This document shows, in pieces, positions 24,060 through 35,300 of a stretch of 64,000 nucleotides of DNA. Positions within the stretch are counted from its first letter, which is position 1, and every line of letters starts with the position of its first letter. A program made the translations under genes and the position numbers. The notes beneath the pieces were generated by a model that was not told the origin of the DNA, made no database searches, and saw only the letters and a program-made list of their open reading frames with translations. Source of the stretch: Rhyzopertha dominica (Eukaryota; Arthropoda; Insecta; Coleoptera; Bostrichidae); contig QCXZ01000001.1 in assembly GCA_025024175.1 (NCBI GenBank), forward strand, positions 13,640,001 through 13,704,000. The letters run 5' to 3'.

Positions 24060-24240
24060 GTAGTACTTATGTTAATGTTTGGATGGGGACATTAATAAAA
24101 GACATTGTATCTTTGCCAACGTTTCGAAGTCATGTACTTCTTTATCAAGGGTGAAAGCATAGCACCAAATTAGCAATCACAATGACATAAAACACTAAAC
24201 AGATATCCGACATTACAAACATATATTATCATAGTCATGA
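24060..24240 (-). repeat. Penelope-like terminal fragment with degenerate hammerhead motif
   Basis: On the minus strand: TTGATAA, a good stem (AGAAGT / ACTTC around acatg), then GAAACGTTGGC (24110-24150). The layout is that of Penelope hammerhead termini but the first core strand has lost CUGAUGA identity. No coding part remains. Confidence 0.45.
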
Positions 24241-24249
24241 TAGTTAATA

Positions 24250-25608
24250 AACATTCAATAATATCATTGTTTATTAACTATCTACAATTAATTAATTAAA
24301 TTGATTAAACTGGTGAACTGATAATGAGTGTGTCTGTGGATTGATCCTTTGATTATTTACAAAGATTTTACTAAGGCCTTAACGGTTAATCATAGAAAAC
24401 TGCTATCAGCTGATGTTCATGGTATTGCCAACACACTTTTCCAGTTTTACCTTTCTGAGAATTGCTAGTATAGTTACTGGAATTGAAAAGACGGTGAGGA
24501 GGTAGGAGACTATATACTTAAATATAGTTAGAAATAAAAAACAATAGGTATAAATAAGCTTGCATTAAAAAATTTAATTTTGTGAATAAGTATATTTCCT
24601 TTGTTGCTTCTTGCATGAATTTGTGAATGTCTTCAGGATTCATTGTTTTGGCTTTATGTGTATACCGATTTTGCTTGCTGTTTTATTTCTGGTAGGGTAC
24701 TAGAAAATTCTTCACTCAGTATTAAACACAATAATATAATTGCTAAAACATAATTAAATTTATTTTTGTAAAGGAAATAAGCAAACCCACAAGAAGCAAG
24801 CAAACAATTGTAGATATCCCTCAAAACTGATAGTTCAACTACCAATGATTAAGTGAAATTTTGGCAGCTACTTACCTATTTTTACTTAATTTATGATCAC
24901 TGCTTATTTGTATTTTTTTACATTTTGCAATCTTAATGAAGCCATTATGAAATGATTTTTTTTATTTTCCAATGTTGGTATAACTAAATAACTAAGGGAA
25001 CATTAAACAAACTGAAGAAGGAAAGATATTATTATCTTCCTCCTTGAACAAATTGCAATTCGTAACATCGTGACCGTCATAGGTCTTGTCAAAATTGACA
25101 CTTAGCCAACATAAGCATGGCAGGTTAAAATTACCAAAAATTCTTATTTTTATTAAATTTCTCACATCTTGTGAGATGAAAATCATGCAGAATAAAAAAA
25201 AATTGTACAAAAAAACCCGTGTCATAAGGTTCTTTGTCACACTCAACCATTACAAAGAAGAAACTAGTTTTTTAATAACTATTGAAAATTGTGTCAAAGT
25301 TTAATGATCCTTTTCACACAAAAACATCACATTTACAGTTTTGAGATACATATTACAACGCCAAGTTTCCATAAAATATTGTGATACAAAAAACCTAGTT
25401 TTAATAGTAGTCATAAAAAAATTATGTTTGTTATATACATGATCATCTCTAAAACTGATGTAGAAAAGAACTGTATGAAGTAGATTATTTCTTGACATTT
25501 TGTAAAAACCAACAGAGTTTTAATTTTATCTCACACGTCTGTACCTTTCTGCCAATCAAAACACTGTCAATAACCACAACAGCTTATTATCGACAATAAT
25601 ATCCCAAG
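24250..25608. other. intergenic, no recognised feature
   Basis: Between the Piezo 3' end and the fold-back copy. Short open frames on both strands (24654-24845, 24992-25304) overlap each other and have no family resemblance. Confidence 0.4.
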
Positions 25609-26273
25609 ATCTCCAAATAAACAATCATTTTCATTAGTTACATGGCCTCCTAGATTACAGATAAAAAAACTGCATGAGTGCTCTTAGGAGTCTTATATAT
25701 GTATTCAAATATGCATATATTATATTTAATGAATTAAAATTTTTACTTAATAATATAAATTATATTGTGTGTTTTCTTATTTCATAGCATCCTGGAAGTA
25801 AACGAAAAATCTGATTAAATTACTAAAAGAAATTTGAATAATTCTAAAATTAGTAAAAATAAACTCAACAATGTATACGTTTTTTAATTAGAAAAAATAA
25901 ATCTTTTCAACCATTGCAAAGCAAAGTATGGTTGCCAATTTAAAAATGCAAGTTTGTGTTATATTCCAAAAATGTGACCCCCCTAAAAAATTTCCGAGTA
26001 CGCCACTGGATTCGAAATAAATATATCTATAAACAAATGTCTTTACAGTTTTTTTGTATCGACATACCCAAGTGAGATATTGAGAGTTGAAGAAATGTTA
26101 CATTACTTAAAAGTTGGCTATAGCTTTAAAACAAATTACGATACAAATATGGCGATGGTGTAGCTCAACTCACAACAAAAAAGTAATACAGTAATGTCGA
26201 AACCGCAACCCTCTACCATTAATAGTTACCAAGATACTCTACAATTACAATGAAAATGGGACATCCTGAGCAC
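25609..26273. repeat. half copy of the fold-back element
   Basis: Aligns with 11555-12217 from atctccaaataaacaatc through the right end (aatagttacc...tacaattacaatg). It includes the loop and right arm but no left arm, so it can no longer fold back. Sequence identity by eye is high, which points to fairly recent spread of this family. Confidence 0.8.
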
Positions 26274-26512
26274 CTCAAAATCACCCCCTTAAGCAATAGT
26301 GCCATTAGTGTGAGGTCTGGAGATCTTGAAGGTACATATAGAACCAGTGTAACTGTTTGTTTCAATTCAGATGTATTTACTGGACAACAAGCAAAAATTG
26401 GGGCCATTTATTACAAAATGCAAGATTAGTACAAAAATTATAATAACTATAATTTGAAAACAAAAATTAACTGAGTTATAAACTACAAAAATAAACCTCA
26501 ATAAATCACATT

Positions 26513-26518
26513 TTTATT
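26513..26518 (-). terminator. ACOT9 candidate poly(A) signal
   Basis: TTTATT on the plus strand (AATAAA on the gene strand) about 475 bp after the stop codon, with AT-rich 3' UTR sequence between. No better signal was noticed closer to the stop. Confidence 0.35.
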
Positions 26519-26992
26519 AAGTAAACTTCATAACATTTACAATTCAAATAATTTAATAATTAAATACAACAGCACCATCACATAAATTGTTTTAGGTTTT
26601 AGGATATATTATAAACAAGTACTATTAATATCCTTGACTTCAATATACTTATATTTAGATGTCATTCAGAAAAGACCTGAAATCATCAAATACTTTAAAA
26701 TAAATAAATGCATGTTAAAGAATACATTAACTTTACCCGTATACAGAAATATATTACATCTTTGTTATTACTGGAAATTGTGCAGAGAACAAAATGCTCC
26801 ATAAAAATAAATACAGAATGAACATGCAAGTGCATTACTTACTGTCTTGGATAATATGAACTGATTAATAAATGCACAAATACAGTTCAGTCACATAAAA
26901 ACTGTATTCAACTAAATTTAAAGTGCAAGCGACCAGCGCTTAAAAAAATATATATTAAAGCTACATGAAGATGCAATAACAAAACTTCTTAC

Positions 26993-27832
26993 TTATAACT
27001 TACTGTTTAAAGCTGATTCTTTATTGTGATCATTTAGGACATTAAAGAAGTGTCTTCTGCCATCAATGTACATCATTGCCTCGTGATAAGTACTTGGAAA
27101 TACTTCTGGCACTAACTGAGGAACCTCATATGTAAAGTGGAACATATTCGTCGTAGCTTCAACTCCCGAACTCGAATCCCAAGTTTCGGCATAAACAGTT
27201 ATTTGGAAATACTGCATATTCGTAAAAACTACATGCGCGTGCATACGAATTAATGAATTAACTCCTATCGGTCTGTTAAATCTAATGTCGCTTATGCTCT
27301 TCAATACAGGTCGGTATTTACTAAATAAATAACCCAAAGCCCAGCTGAGCTCAGTTGCTTGCCTCATTATGAAACCTCCAAATACTGTATTATGCAAATT
27401 GCGATCTTCTGGATGTGAAAACACCAAGTTAGAAAGCGTGCATGAGTCCATCCATAAACAACCAGTTGGTAAAATTCTCTTTTTCAAGCTTATCTCATTC
27501 ATACTAACAGTACGCACAAACAAATCATGGATAATTTGCTGCTCTTCTGCATTTGGTACGACTTTGGTTAAATGCTGGCTTTGTAATTGTATTCTTCTTT
27601 TCCTTCGTTCCTCACCACCAGCCAATATTTCCTTTTCCCGCTCTGTTGCAGGCACAAGCGGGTTTATAAATGCAGATTTTGTATTTGTTGGATCTCTGGC
27701 TGCCATGAGAAAAAGTGCCCTTGTTAAGCGGCGCCACACACCATGACTTTTTTGCTCTAGCCAAACGACCACTTCAATTGATGACTTTCCCACCCAGCTT
27801 ACATGACCAGAAATGCGGATATCTTCATGGGG
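26993..27832 (-). CDS. ACOT9: ACOT9 last coding exon (end of hotdog 1 and hotdog 2)
   Basis: Starts after the acceptor tttttagCCC with PHEDIRISGHVSWVGK and stays open for 279 residues. It contains LFLMAARDPTNTKSAFINPL (end of the first hotdog domain), a charged linker (KEILAGGEERRKRR), and the second hotdog domain with NTVFGGFIMRQATELSWALG, in which the helix-preceding Gly-Gly and nearby polar residues line the active site in the family. The end, PEVFPSTYHEAMMYIDGRRH, is strongly conserved. Open frames on the other strand here are shadows. Confidence 0.94.
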   Translation of the reverse strand, partial: PHEDIRISGHVSWVGKSSIEVVVWLEQKSHGVWRRLTRALFLMAARDPTNTKSAFINPLVPATEREKEILAGGEERRKRRIQLQSQHLTKVVPNAEEQQIIHDLFVRTVSMNEISLKKRILPTGCLWMDSCTLSNLVFSHPEDRNLHNTVFGGFIMRQATELSWALGYLFSKYRPVLKSISDIRFNRPIGVNSLIRMHAHVVFTNMQYFQITVYAETWDSSSGVEATTNMFHFTYEVPQLVPEVFPSTYHEAMMYIDGRRHFFNVLNDHNKESALNSKL

Positions 27833-30800
27833 CTAAAAAAGGATTGCTTTGGTTAATTAATATCATGTTATTAATTCAATTAAATTTACAGTAGACTACA
27901 CAGCTCAACAATAAAAATTACTATTTTTTGTTGCCCTGGATGTCTTTGTGGATTTCCATGTTTACAAGTCTACAGTTTTCGAATATATCTATGAAAGTAC
28001 TAAACTGGCTCTGTTTTTTAAGATTTTGACACATTTTATATTTTTAATGGTATACACTTTAAGTCGGCTCTTCAGAATACAAATTATTATCAAGTGTATG
28101 TTATGTTGTTAAAATTCGTTTTTGTGTGTGCATTGATTTGACGCATAGACGCATCATGTAACCTATCTCCTCGTTCTTTACTCCGTGATACAGTTGAAGG
28201 ACACACAACGTGCGAGTTTTGATTGCACGGGTAAGTAGAATGCCAACCCGTTGATTCTAGAAAATGTTCTTAATTTATTTTGTTTAAGAAGATGTGTGGC
28301 CCTCTAGAAATCCTTAATTGTTGGTTAAGCTAATGTAATACATGAGCCATTGTTAAGTAGAGAAAAGATCATACTTCCGCCACTACATATCAAGTTCGGT
28401 GTGATGAAACAATTCATCAAAGCATTGGACAAGGACAGGGAATGCTTTAAATACATTTGCAAGACATTTTCTAAGTTGACAATGGAAAAGTTAAGAGGTC
28501 GAATATTTGATGGCCCTCAAAGTCATTGATAAAAAATACAAAATTTAGAGAAGTAATGACTTATTCTGAAAGTGAAGTTTGAAGAAGTGTGTTGGTGGTA
28601 GAAAATTTTCTAGGAAATTATAAAGCACCAAATTATAAAGAAATTGTGCAAAAGATGTTGGAAAGCTTCAAGATTTTAGGAGCAAATATGAGCATAAAGG
28701 TGCACTTTCCCCGCAGTCATCTGGATAGATTTCCTGAGAATTTGGGAAATTAAAGTGAAGAATACAGAGAACGCTTCCATCTAAAAGTGACAGAAGAAAG
28801 ATATCAGGGTAGACGGGACCATCACATGATGGCGGATTACTGCTGCTCCCCAAAAAAATAAAATAAGAGTCTATAAAAGGACCCTATTTGGAATGTTATA
28901 ATAATTATTTATGTGAGTATAATATTGCCTTTTTCTCCAAATTTCTTTATTCTTAAAATGGTAACCAGTTTCGAGGCAATTAATGCCGCCTCATCATCGG
29001 ACAATCGGCTATAAAAGAAGCATAAATCTACATACATTTAAATTTTACAATCAACTTAGCTTACAATAAACCATTGTCATTCTGACACTATTAATTTGAC
29101 ATTAATATCATTGGCACCTAAACGCTAAACTTTTTCTAAAAAAGACTGTTAATCAGTGATGTAATCCTATTATTTCTAAAATTTTTAATGAATTTAGTAA
29201 TTGGCCCTTTTGCTTAATATGTAAAATATCAACATAGTTATTATTTTGAAAGTGTGCTCAGTATCTAAAAGATGGTTTGCAAACAGAGAAAAATTTTGTG
29301 ACAATCGCCCAGATCTTAAATGTTCTTTTATTCTTGTTTTAAAATTTCTAAAGGTTCTGCCTATATATACAGTTACAGTCATTGCATCGTAATTTGTACA
29401 CCCCGCATTTATTGTCAGAATGACAATGGTTTATTATAAGCTAAATTGATTTGTAAAATTTAAATGTATGTAGATTTATGCTTCTTTTGTAGTCGATGGT
29501 CCGATNATGAGGTGGCATTAATTGCCTTGAAATCGATTACCGTTTTAAGAATAAAAGAATTTAGAGAAAAAGGCATTATTATACTCACATAAATAATTAC
29601 TGATTTATTAGTAACAGATGAAAATTAAGATTAAAAAAAGGAGCCAATCTTTCAAAAATTTCTTGAATTTTTGGCATAGAATTATTCGAAACCATTTTTA
29701 AATCATGGGCAACAAAACTATTGTTGACCAGTGTTATATGTGGTGACTTATTAGAAGTACTGTTAAAATTTTTTGATCCATCCTTGAAACAAATGGCAAA
29801 TGTTCCATTTCACAATGACAACATCATTTTGTGTATGTGATTTTTTTTACAAAACAAATACCTAGGCTTTAATATTGTAATTTAATTTAAAAACCTAAGA
29901 CTACTGAAGCAAATACAAAGCCACTGCCACGATTATGGTAATGGTAACTGTGATGTTAAGATGGTAAGAACCAGTACAAAGGCGCTCACATTGATTGTTC
30001 ACAATGATGGTGGTGTTAAGGTTAAAGTAAGATGGTAATGCTAAGCCCAGAAAATCACAGCACCTCTTGACATCTCCATTAACACCTATCATGTGCAGTG
30101 ACTTATTAATTGTTAAATGTGTTATTAATGCCATTTGATATCTTAATTCGATGCAATTCTACATTTATCGTACTGCATTTAGCCGCNGGTCATAGAATAA
30201 CATTAAGTTGTGTATCGTGTTATCTCTTTTGTGGAACTCAAAAATTTTATGTTTTGTATTGATGGTGGATATCTATCTGATTCCTTGGTAAGTGATAAAA
30301 CTGTTTACAATGTTTCTGCTGCATTTTTAGCATTCACCAGGTACAATTTATAATAATATATCAACACACGCATTTCTAAAATTACTACTATGATACAGGT
30401 TGTTTGAAAATGCTGATATTGTTTGAGTGTGTCATTATTTCAAGAGCTTTTTTAAAATTATAAGGTCGGTGTCTCTTCTCTATTTTAAGCTCAAATCAAC
30501 CCTGCATTTAAAATTTAAACCAATCACACATCTCAATTTAAGGTATTGTCATGGTTACAGGGTTGATTTTGGCTAATATCAACTTTAACAGAAAGAAGAG
30601 AAACTGGCCCATAGTCTTTACTAACTAAAAATAAATACATTTATATAGGGTATTAGTCCAGTTATCCTAGCATGCTTTTTTATGAACTATTCTGTATAAC
30701 TATTGCTTAATATTTTTAGCACTTAATTTTTAGGTCAGTTTGTATAGAAAATATGGCATTATTTTTTTTAAATATTGTAGTGTCTTCATAAACTTCAATT

Positions 30801-32378
30801 ATTTCAGTAACTATGCAAACTAAAACAAGGTCTTTTCAGCAAGAAATTCTCTATCGCCTGAAACAATTTAAGGGTCATTATACCTACATAAAATGAAATT
30901 TTCTGCTGTACAAAAAGGTATCTGTTTGAATCTTTTATATTCTGTATCATTTTTAGAGGTAAATCTAATAATATGAATGTAATACAAATATTCTGTTGTA
31001 GGCTGGCATTGTTTACCTAATAGTTTGTATATAGCAGTATCCTCTGTAGTATTAACATTTTGCATTTCATGTTTACCCATTATTTTATTTTTGTAGATAA
31101 CTATTAACACCTTAATGTTCATCTCAATTACAGACGTTTTCTATGGTACTACACAGTTTCTTTTTATTACCGTTTCTATTGGGTACTCTTTGACAGTCTA
31201 AAGTCCAGAATTATGTACTTTGATAGGAGAATACCTCAGGTGATACTATGACAATCTAACAAATGTACAATGCTTACCTTTGGAAGATAATCACTAAAAT
31301 CGATCTTATCTACGAGTACTGTCACCAGGGTATAAGGAAATGGCTTTCCTTCAGACTTTGGATTTACTATATGTTTTTCGGCAACCATTACTAAAACAAT
31401 AAACTGTAAAAATAATTGTGGACCCGACAATTACAATTATTACACAAAAATATAATGTTCAGTAAATATGAGGTTTAATTACATAGCCTGTATCCATTAC
31501 ACAATAACATGTCAAGTGAAATTAAACATGATATTAACACAAGCTACATCAGTTATTTACACCAATGAATTTTTATAAACCAAAAAAATCTCATCTGTAT
31601 TCTAACTTTTTTAAAGTTTCTGTTAAGAAACTAATACTTAAAGCTGATATATATTTAAAGTTACAAGGTTTATAAAGCTCAATATTACGTTATATAAAAG
31701 ATGTAGGTAGGTCATTACATGAATTACTAGAAACATGTAAATACAATGTCTAACATCGTTTTATAAAAAAATCACAGTACATACCAGCAAAAATGTCCAT
31801 ATCTTCTAATAGTCTTCCTACACGTACATGTCCTAAAAATGTTATATACTTGTCTTGCAAAGTGCGATCTGAAGACAGTGGTATAAGGGCAGCCATGTAG
31901 CTATCTTGCATAGATCTAGGAGGTAACTCCGCTTGACTACTTGGTAGATACTCTAATAAATGTGCTCTAGATGGTTGAATTGGTTTATAACCAGGTTCAA
32001 TCCCCATAGTTTTCATTAATTTCGCTTTTACTAAAATTATTAAATATTGATTATAACAAGCGGATTAAAATGCATAAATTACTTGCAGTCTTGTACGGTT
32101 CCATCAGAAACAATTTCCCTGGCCTGTACAGTTTCAGTCGATAACATACGCAAAGGTGACATACGTTTTCTGAAAAAGAAACTATACCATGATCTTGTAT
32201 TGTTAACAGTTTAAAATACTGCTGCAAAATATTATAAGTACTGGGATACTGATAGAATAATTATACTGTCAAAACTTTCCGCTTATAAAAAAACTACTTA
32301 CGCAAACGTGATTATTTTGTACTGACTACATCTTCGGGCAATCATGGGTAAAATGTTTCTTGTAAAAGATGCTGCCAT
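26993..32378 (-). CDS. ACOT9: acyl-coenzyme A thioesterase 9-like, mitochondrial
   Basis: Hydrolyses acyl-CoA thioesters to free acid and CoA in mitochondria. Coding exons: 32302-32378, 32087-32169, 31785-32030, 31278-31390, 26993-27832; total 452 residues (human ACOT9 is about 440). The N terminus (MAASFTRNILPMIARR) is basic and lacks acidic residues, as expected of a mitochondrial import signal. Family blocks: PPRSMQDSYMAALIPL, GRLLEDMD, LVTVLVDKID, ISGHVSWVGKSSIEV in the first hotdog domain; NTVFGGFIMRQATELSW and TNMFHFTYE in the second. The frame between exons 2 and 3 requires a GC donor. The 3.4-kb last intron is filled by repeats. Confidence 0.93.
28901..29600 (-). mobile_element. Penelope-like 3' remnant between inverted terminal repeats
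   Basis: Arms of about 190 bp, 28901-29091 and 29413-29600, are inverted copies of each other (ataattatttatgtgag against ctcacataaataatta; gtcagaatgacaatgg at the inner ends). Between them, on the minus strand, lies part of a GIY-YIG nuclease: YKLRCNDCNCIYIGRTFR, then KTRIKEHLRSG and FANHLLDTEH. Inverted terminal copies around a truncated 3' end are typical of Penelope-like elements. One n is at 29506. Confidence 0.8.
29194..29400 (-). pseudogene. GIY-YIG endonuclease fragment of Penelope-like element
   Basis: Minus-strand codons give GVYKLRCNDCNCIYIGRTFR with the two YKLxCxxC cysteines, the YIG motif and the following Arg, then RIKEHLRSGRLSQNF and LFANHLLDTEHTF. This is the C-terminal catalytic part only; the frame ends at inverted repeat sequence. 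It belongs to a different subfamily from the element at 2.6 kb by sequence. Confidence 0.8.
29746..31277. other. rest of ACOT9 last intron
   Basis: AT-rich, with no recognised repeat. Minus-strand open frames at 29901-30134 and 30868-31122 have no family resemblance and lack matching splice phases for ACOT9. Confidence 0.4.
31278..32378 (-). CDS. ACOT9: ACOT9 first four coding exons
   Basis: ATG at 32378 opens a 77-bp exon (donor GTAAGT). Exon 32087-32169 ends ACT/GCAAGT: only use of this GC donor keeps the next exon in frame (giving DLKAKLMKTMG), because the nearby GT (GTAATT) shifts it. Exon 31785-32030 carries SQAELPPRSMQDSYMAALI and ends FAG/GTATGT. Exon 31278-31390 carries VAEKHIVNP and LVTVLVDKIDFSDYLPK. 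No earlier in-frame ATG is seen before a stop upstream of 32378. Confidence 0.87.
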
Positions 32379-35300
32379 AATTTAAAATATTTTGTAATCA
32401 CCAATGTTAAAGCGGCAAATCACATAGGTACGTTAAAATAAATAACAATAAATAGATATCACAGAGACAGAACACATAAAAATAGAAATGACAACAACAA
32501 ACCAGAAACTACCACAGGACACCGCACGCATGAACATTGAACACGAATAGAAATTAGAAAAGCCTGTGATGGAATAGAAGATAAAGGAAAGGATAAACTA
32601 GTGGTTTGCTGGTTTGCACGTACGCGCGTGCGCCGTTTTTAACCGTAAAGGCAGACTCATCAACTTTTCGAATTCTGTTTTTAAACAAAAAATACGTCAG
32701 AGACAGAAAATACATAGTGTCTATACATAGGATAGATATATAAGCAACAGGTTATTTTTTAATTGGTTTAATAGCCTTGTCAGTTCTTAACAATTAGCCA
32801 GCTCATTAGGTTTTTGTGTTTAATTATTAGAAAATTACATTATATACGAATAATATGCGATGTGGGATACAAGTGGTACTTATAATAATACTTTTTTTCT
32901 CTTTCACCTGCGTTGGCAAGATTTCCAAAAATCATTGGCTAAATTTAACGGGCGTTCATTAAAAAAAGGGTCAAGTAGGTAAGTCGAATGGTTTTTGTCA
33001 TCCTGAGCCTAGGTACGTCGTACGTCGCAGAAGTGCCACGTGTCGTTTTTCAAATCAGCTTCGCTATTTTTGTCTGCTTGTTTCTACTGTAATATCTCTC
33101 AATCTTTCCTTACCACTTAGATTTCCAGAATCAACAAACGGTCCAAACCTCAAAAGTGTACCAATAAGTTATACGAACTACCTGTATTTATCCGGCAGGC
33201 CCTAAGGTGCGTTAGAAAGAAAATATCATAGATTATTGCTTGATTTTCAAAATTTGAAATCAAACCTTTATTTTTGTTTCTTATTTTATAGTAATATTAA
33301 AAGTGACACAGGCAAGAAAGATTTTAAATAACACATAGAAAAACCTTATTGTATTCGTATAAGCGACTATTTTTACATATGTTAAAATAATATATAAAAT
33401 TTTATTATACTTATACCTATAAGTACATTTTTGGACAGGTAAAAGCGAGATATAAGGTTGTAATATAATATATAATCTAAGCAGGTACATTAAACAATGA
33501 ACTTTCACACCATATTTCGGGGAACATTATTCTAAAAAATGTAATAACACTATTTTATGCTTCTAACAAAATCAGTTGAAAAGTATTTGTATTAGTAATC
33601 AAGTTAAAAGCGTCAATAGAAATGGGTCTAATTTGAAAAACGTCCTCTACTTATTGTATCAAAATGATTATAGCAAATATACGTTTGCGTTTTATGCTGG
33701 AAAAAAGAGATCGGGACACCTACATCACATTTTCTCTATTTATCACCGTTGACTGTAGTCAGTCAACTTTATTAGTACCTATACCGCTAAAGCGGTACTC
33801 TGTAAACCCAGAGAAAATAGTCCAACCTATATAGATACAGTAATGTGTGAAATTAGGTCGACCTTACAAAAGTAATTAATATTCCAATTGTATTTTCTGT
33901 GTGTTAATGCAATTATTGAAAATTATTGAGCAGGTGTTATTTACCTGTTATTTATCATGCAGCCCATTGATAATTATTTTAAACTTTACAACAAAACAAG
34001 TTTATTAATCGTTGCAAGCACGAGGCACTACATATATGGCACTAGATATGATACAGAGAGTATGAGTGTACCTATTTTAAACTTCATCGTTCATTCAAGT
34101 TCCTAAATGCCAAAGTCCTTTCTGCCTATACTTTTCACGTTTACAGCCTCAATAGTCAACATGCCTTACATAACGATAAGGCGCGCCTTACATAATGATA
34201 GCGCGCATCGCAGACGAGTCATGTTTGCATATCGCTGCAGTTTTAGGAATGTACGGTAATGGAACAGCTTAACTAATTTATACGTTTTGTTTTGTTTTTA
34301 TAAATCTGTTAGAAAAAGTTAGGTATAGGTACTTCTTATTTTTAGTGAGATAATGGAATAATAACTTATATTTTTTGTGGTACTGATATAGGTAGTAGTA
34401 TATTTAAAAAAATTGCTTGCGTTACTATTATGGTTCAAATTATTATTAGCTATGGTGCATGTCAATAACAAGCTCGTCGCCTAGGTGGGGGTCGGTATTT
34501 TATAATAGGAATTGCAGGATTTTAACAAGTGTGTATGTGTATTTGTAGTCTTCGCTTCCGTTTGCATTTTTTTCTTTCTTGCTTCTTATCTTGTGTGTTA
34601 CTTTTTGTATACAAGAGAACAAACAGCCTGAAGAGTAAAAAAAGTAGTGAAAAAATAGTGCATTTATGGACCTGTCCGCAACCACAGGCAAAGTTCTTTG
34701 AACGGCCGGTACCGTATTGTGCGAACCCAAATTTCATTCAAACTGAGAAAAGTTATGACTAACATTTGTCTTTAAAATCAAAACACACACATTTCAATAT
34801 TTAAACAACGCAGGAACAAAATTTCATTTTTTGTAATATCTTTGCTACAGTTATTTCTGTTATTTTGCTGGTGGAACTTTAACAACAAGTTTCCAGTAAC
34901 GAAATTCTTTACCTTTCTTTAGTGTTAGATTTATATTTTTGATTGGTATAATTTTGGCGCGTAAGCTCGATTTGCGCTCACCTTGGCATGAATGTTTTTT
35001 TAGTTACTATATAGTTAGATATATATAGTGCTTTACTAAACTGCCGGCAAAACAAGCTTTCAATTACAATTTATAAAGATAATTACAAAAATACTGTTGC
35101 TTGAGTAATGATAATATGATGTAAATATATTTCATTTTCTACCTACGTAAAGTGGTTAACAAGAAAGACAACTAAAACACTATAACCTACTCCTACTGCA
35201 CCAGAAACTGCAGTTTTGGAAACAGCAGTTTTATCAAAAATAAATTGTAAGACTGTTATAAGAAACCCAATGAAAATATATTTGGATATTTGCTCGCTAA

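Larger units (their letters stand above)
27900..29745 (+). mobile_element. unclassified arthropod repeat, copy 2 (split by Penelope remnant)
   Basis: Second copy of the 14981-18370 repeat, in the last ACOT9 intron and antisense to the gene. At 28155-28200 it preserves the junction that the 2.1-kb element interrupts in copy 1. The protein relic is at about 28400-28860 (YICKTFSKLTMEKLRGRIFD before frame loss, then shifted [14 protein letters not shown] codons). The tail resumes at 29601 (actgatttattag) and runs to about 29745, after a Penelope insertion at 28901-29600. Confidence 0.75.

Noticed and set aside
27369..27746. 125-codon plus-strand open frame
   Set aside because: It is the complement of the ACOT9 last exon, which has clear hotdog-domain conservation; the plus-strand peptide has none.
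34500..34762. Three overlapping open frames on both strands
   Set aside because: They overlap each other in a Lys/Phe/Ser-rich low-complexity stretch, without splice context or family resemblance.
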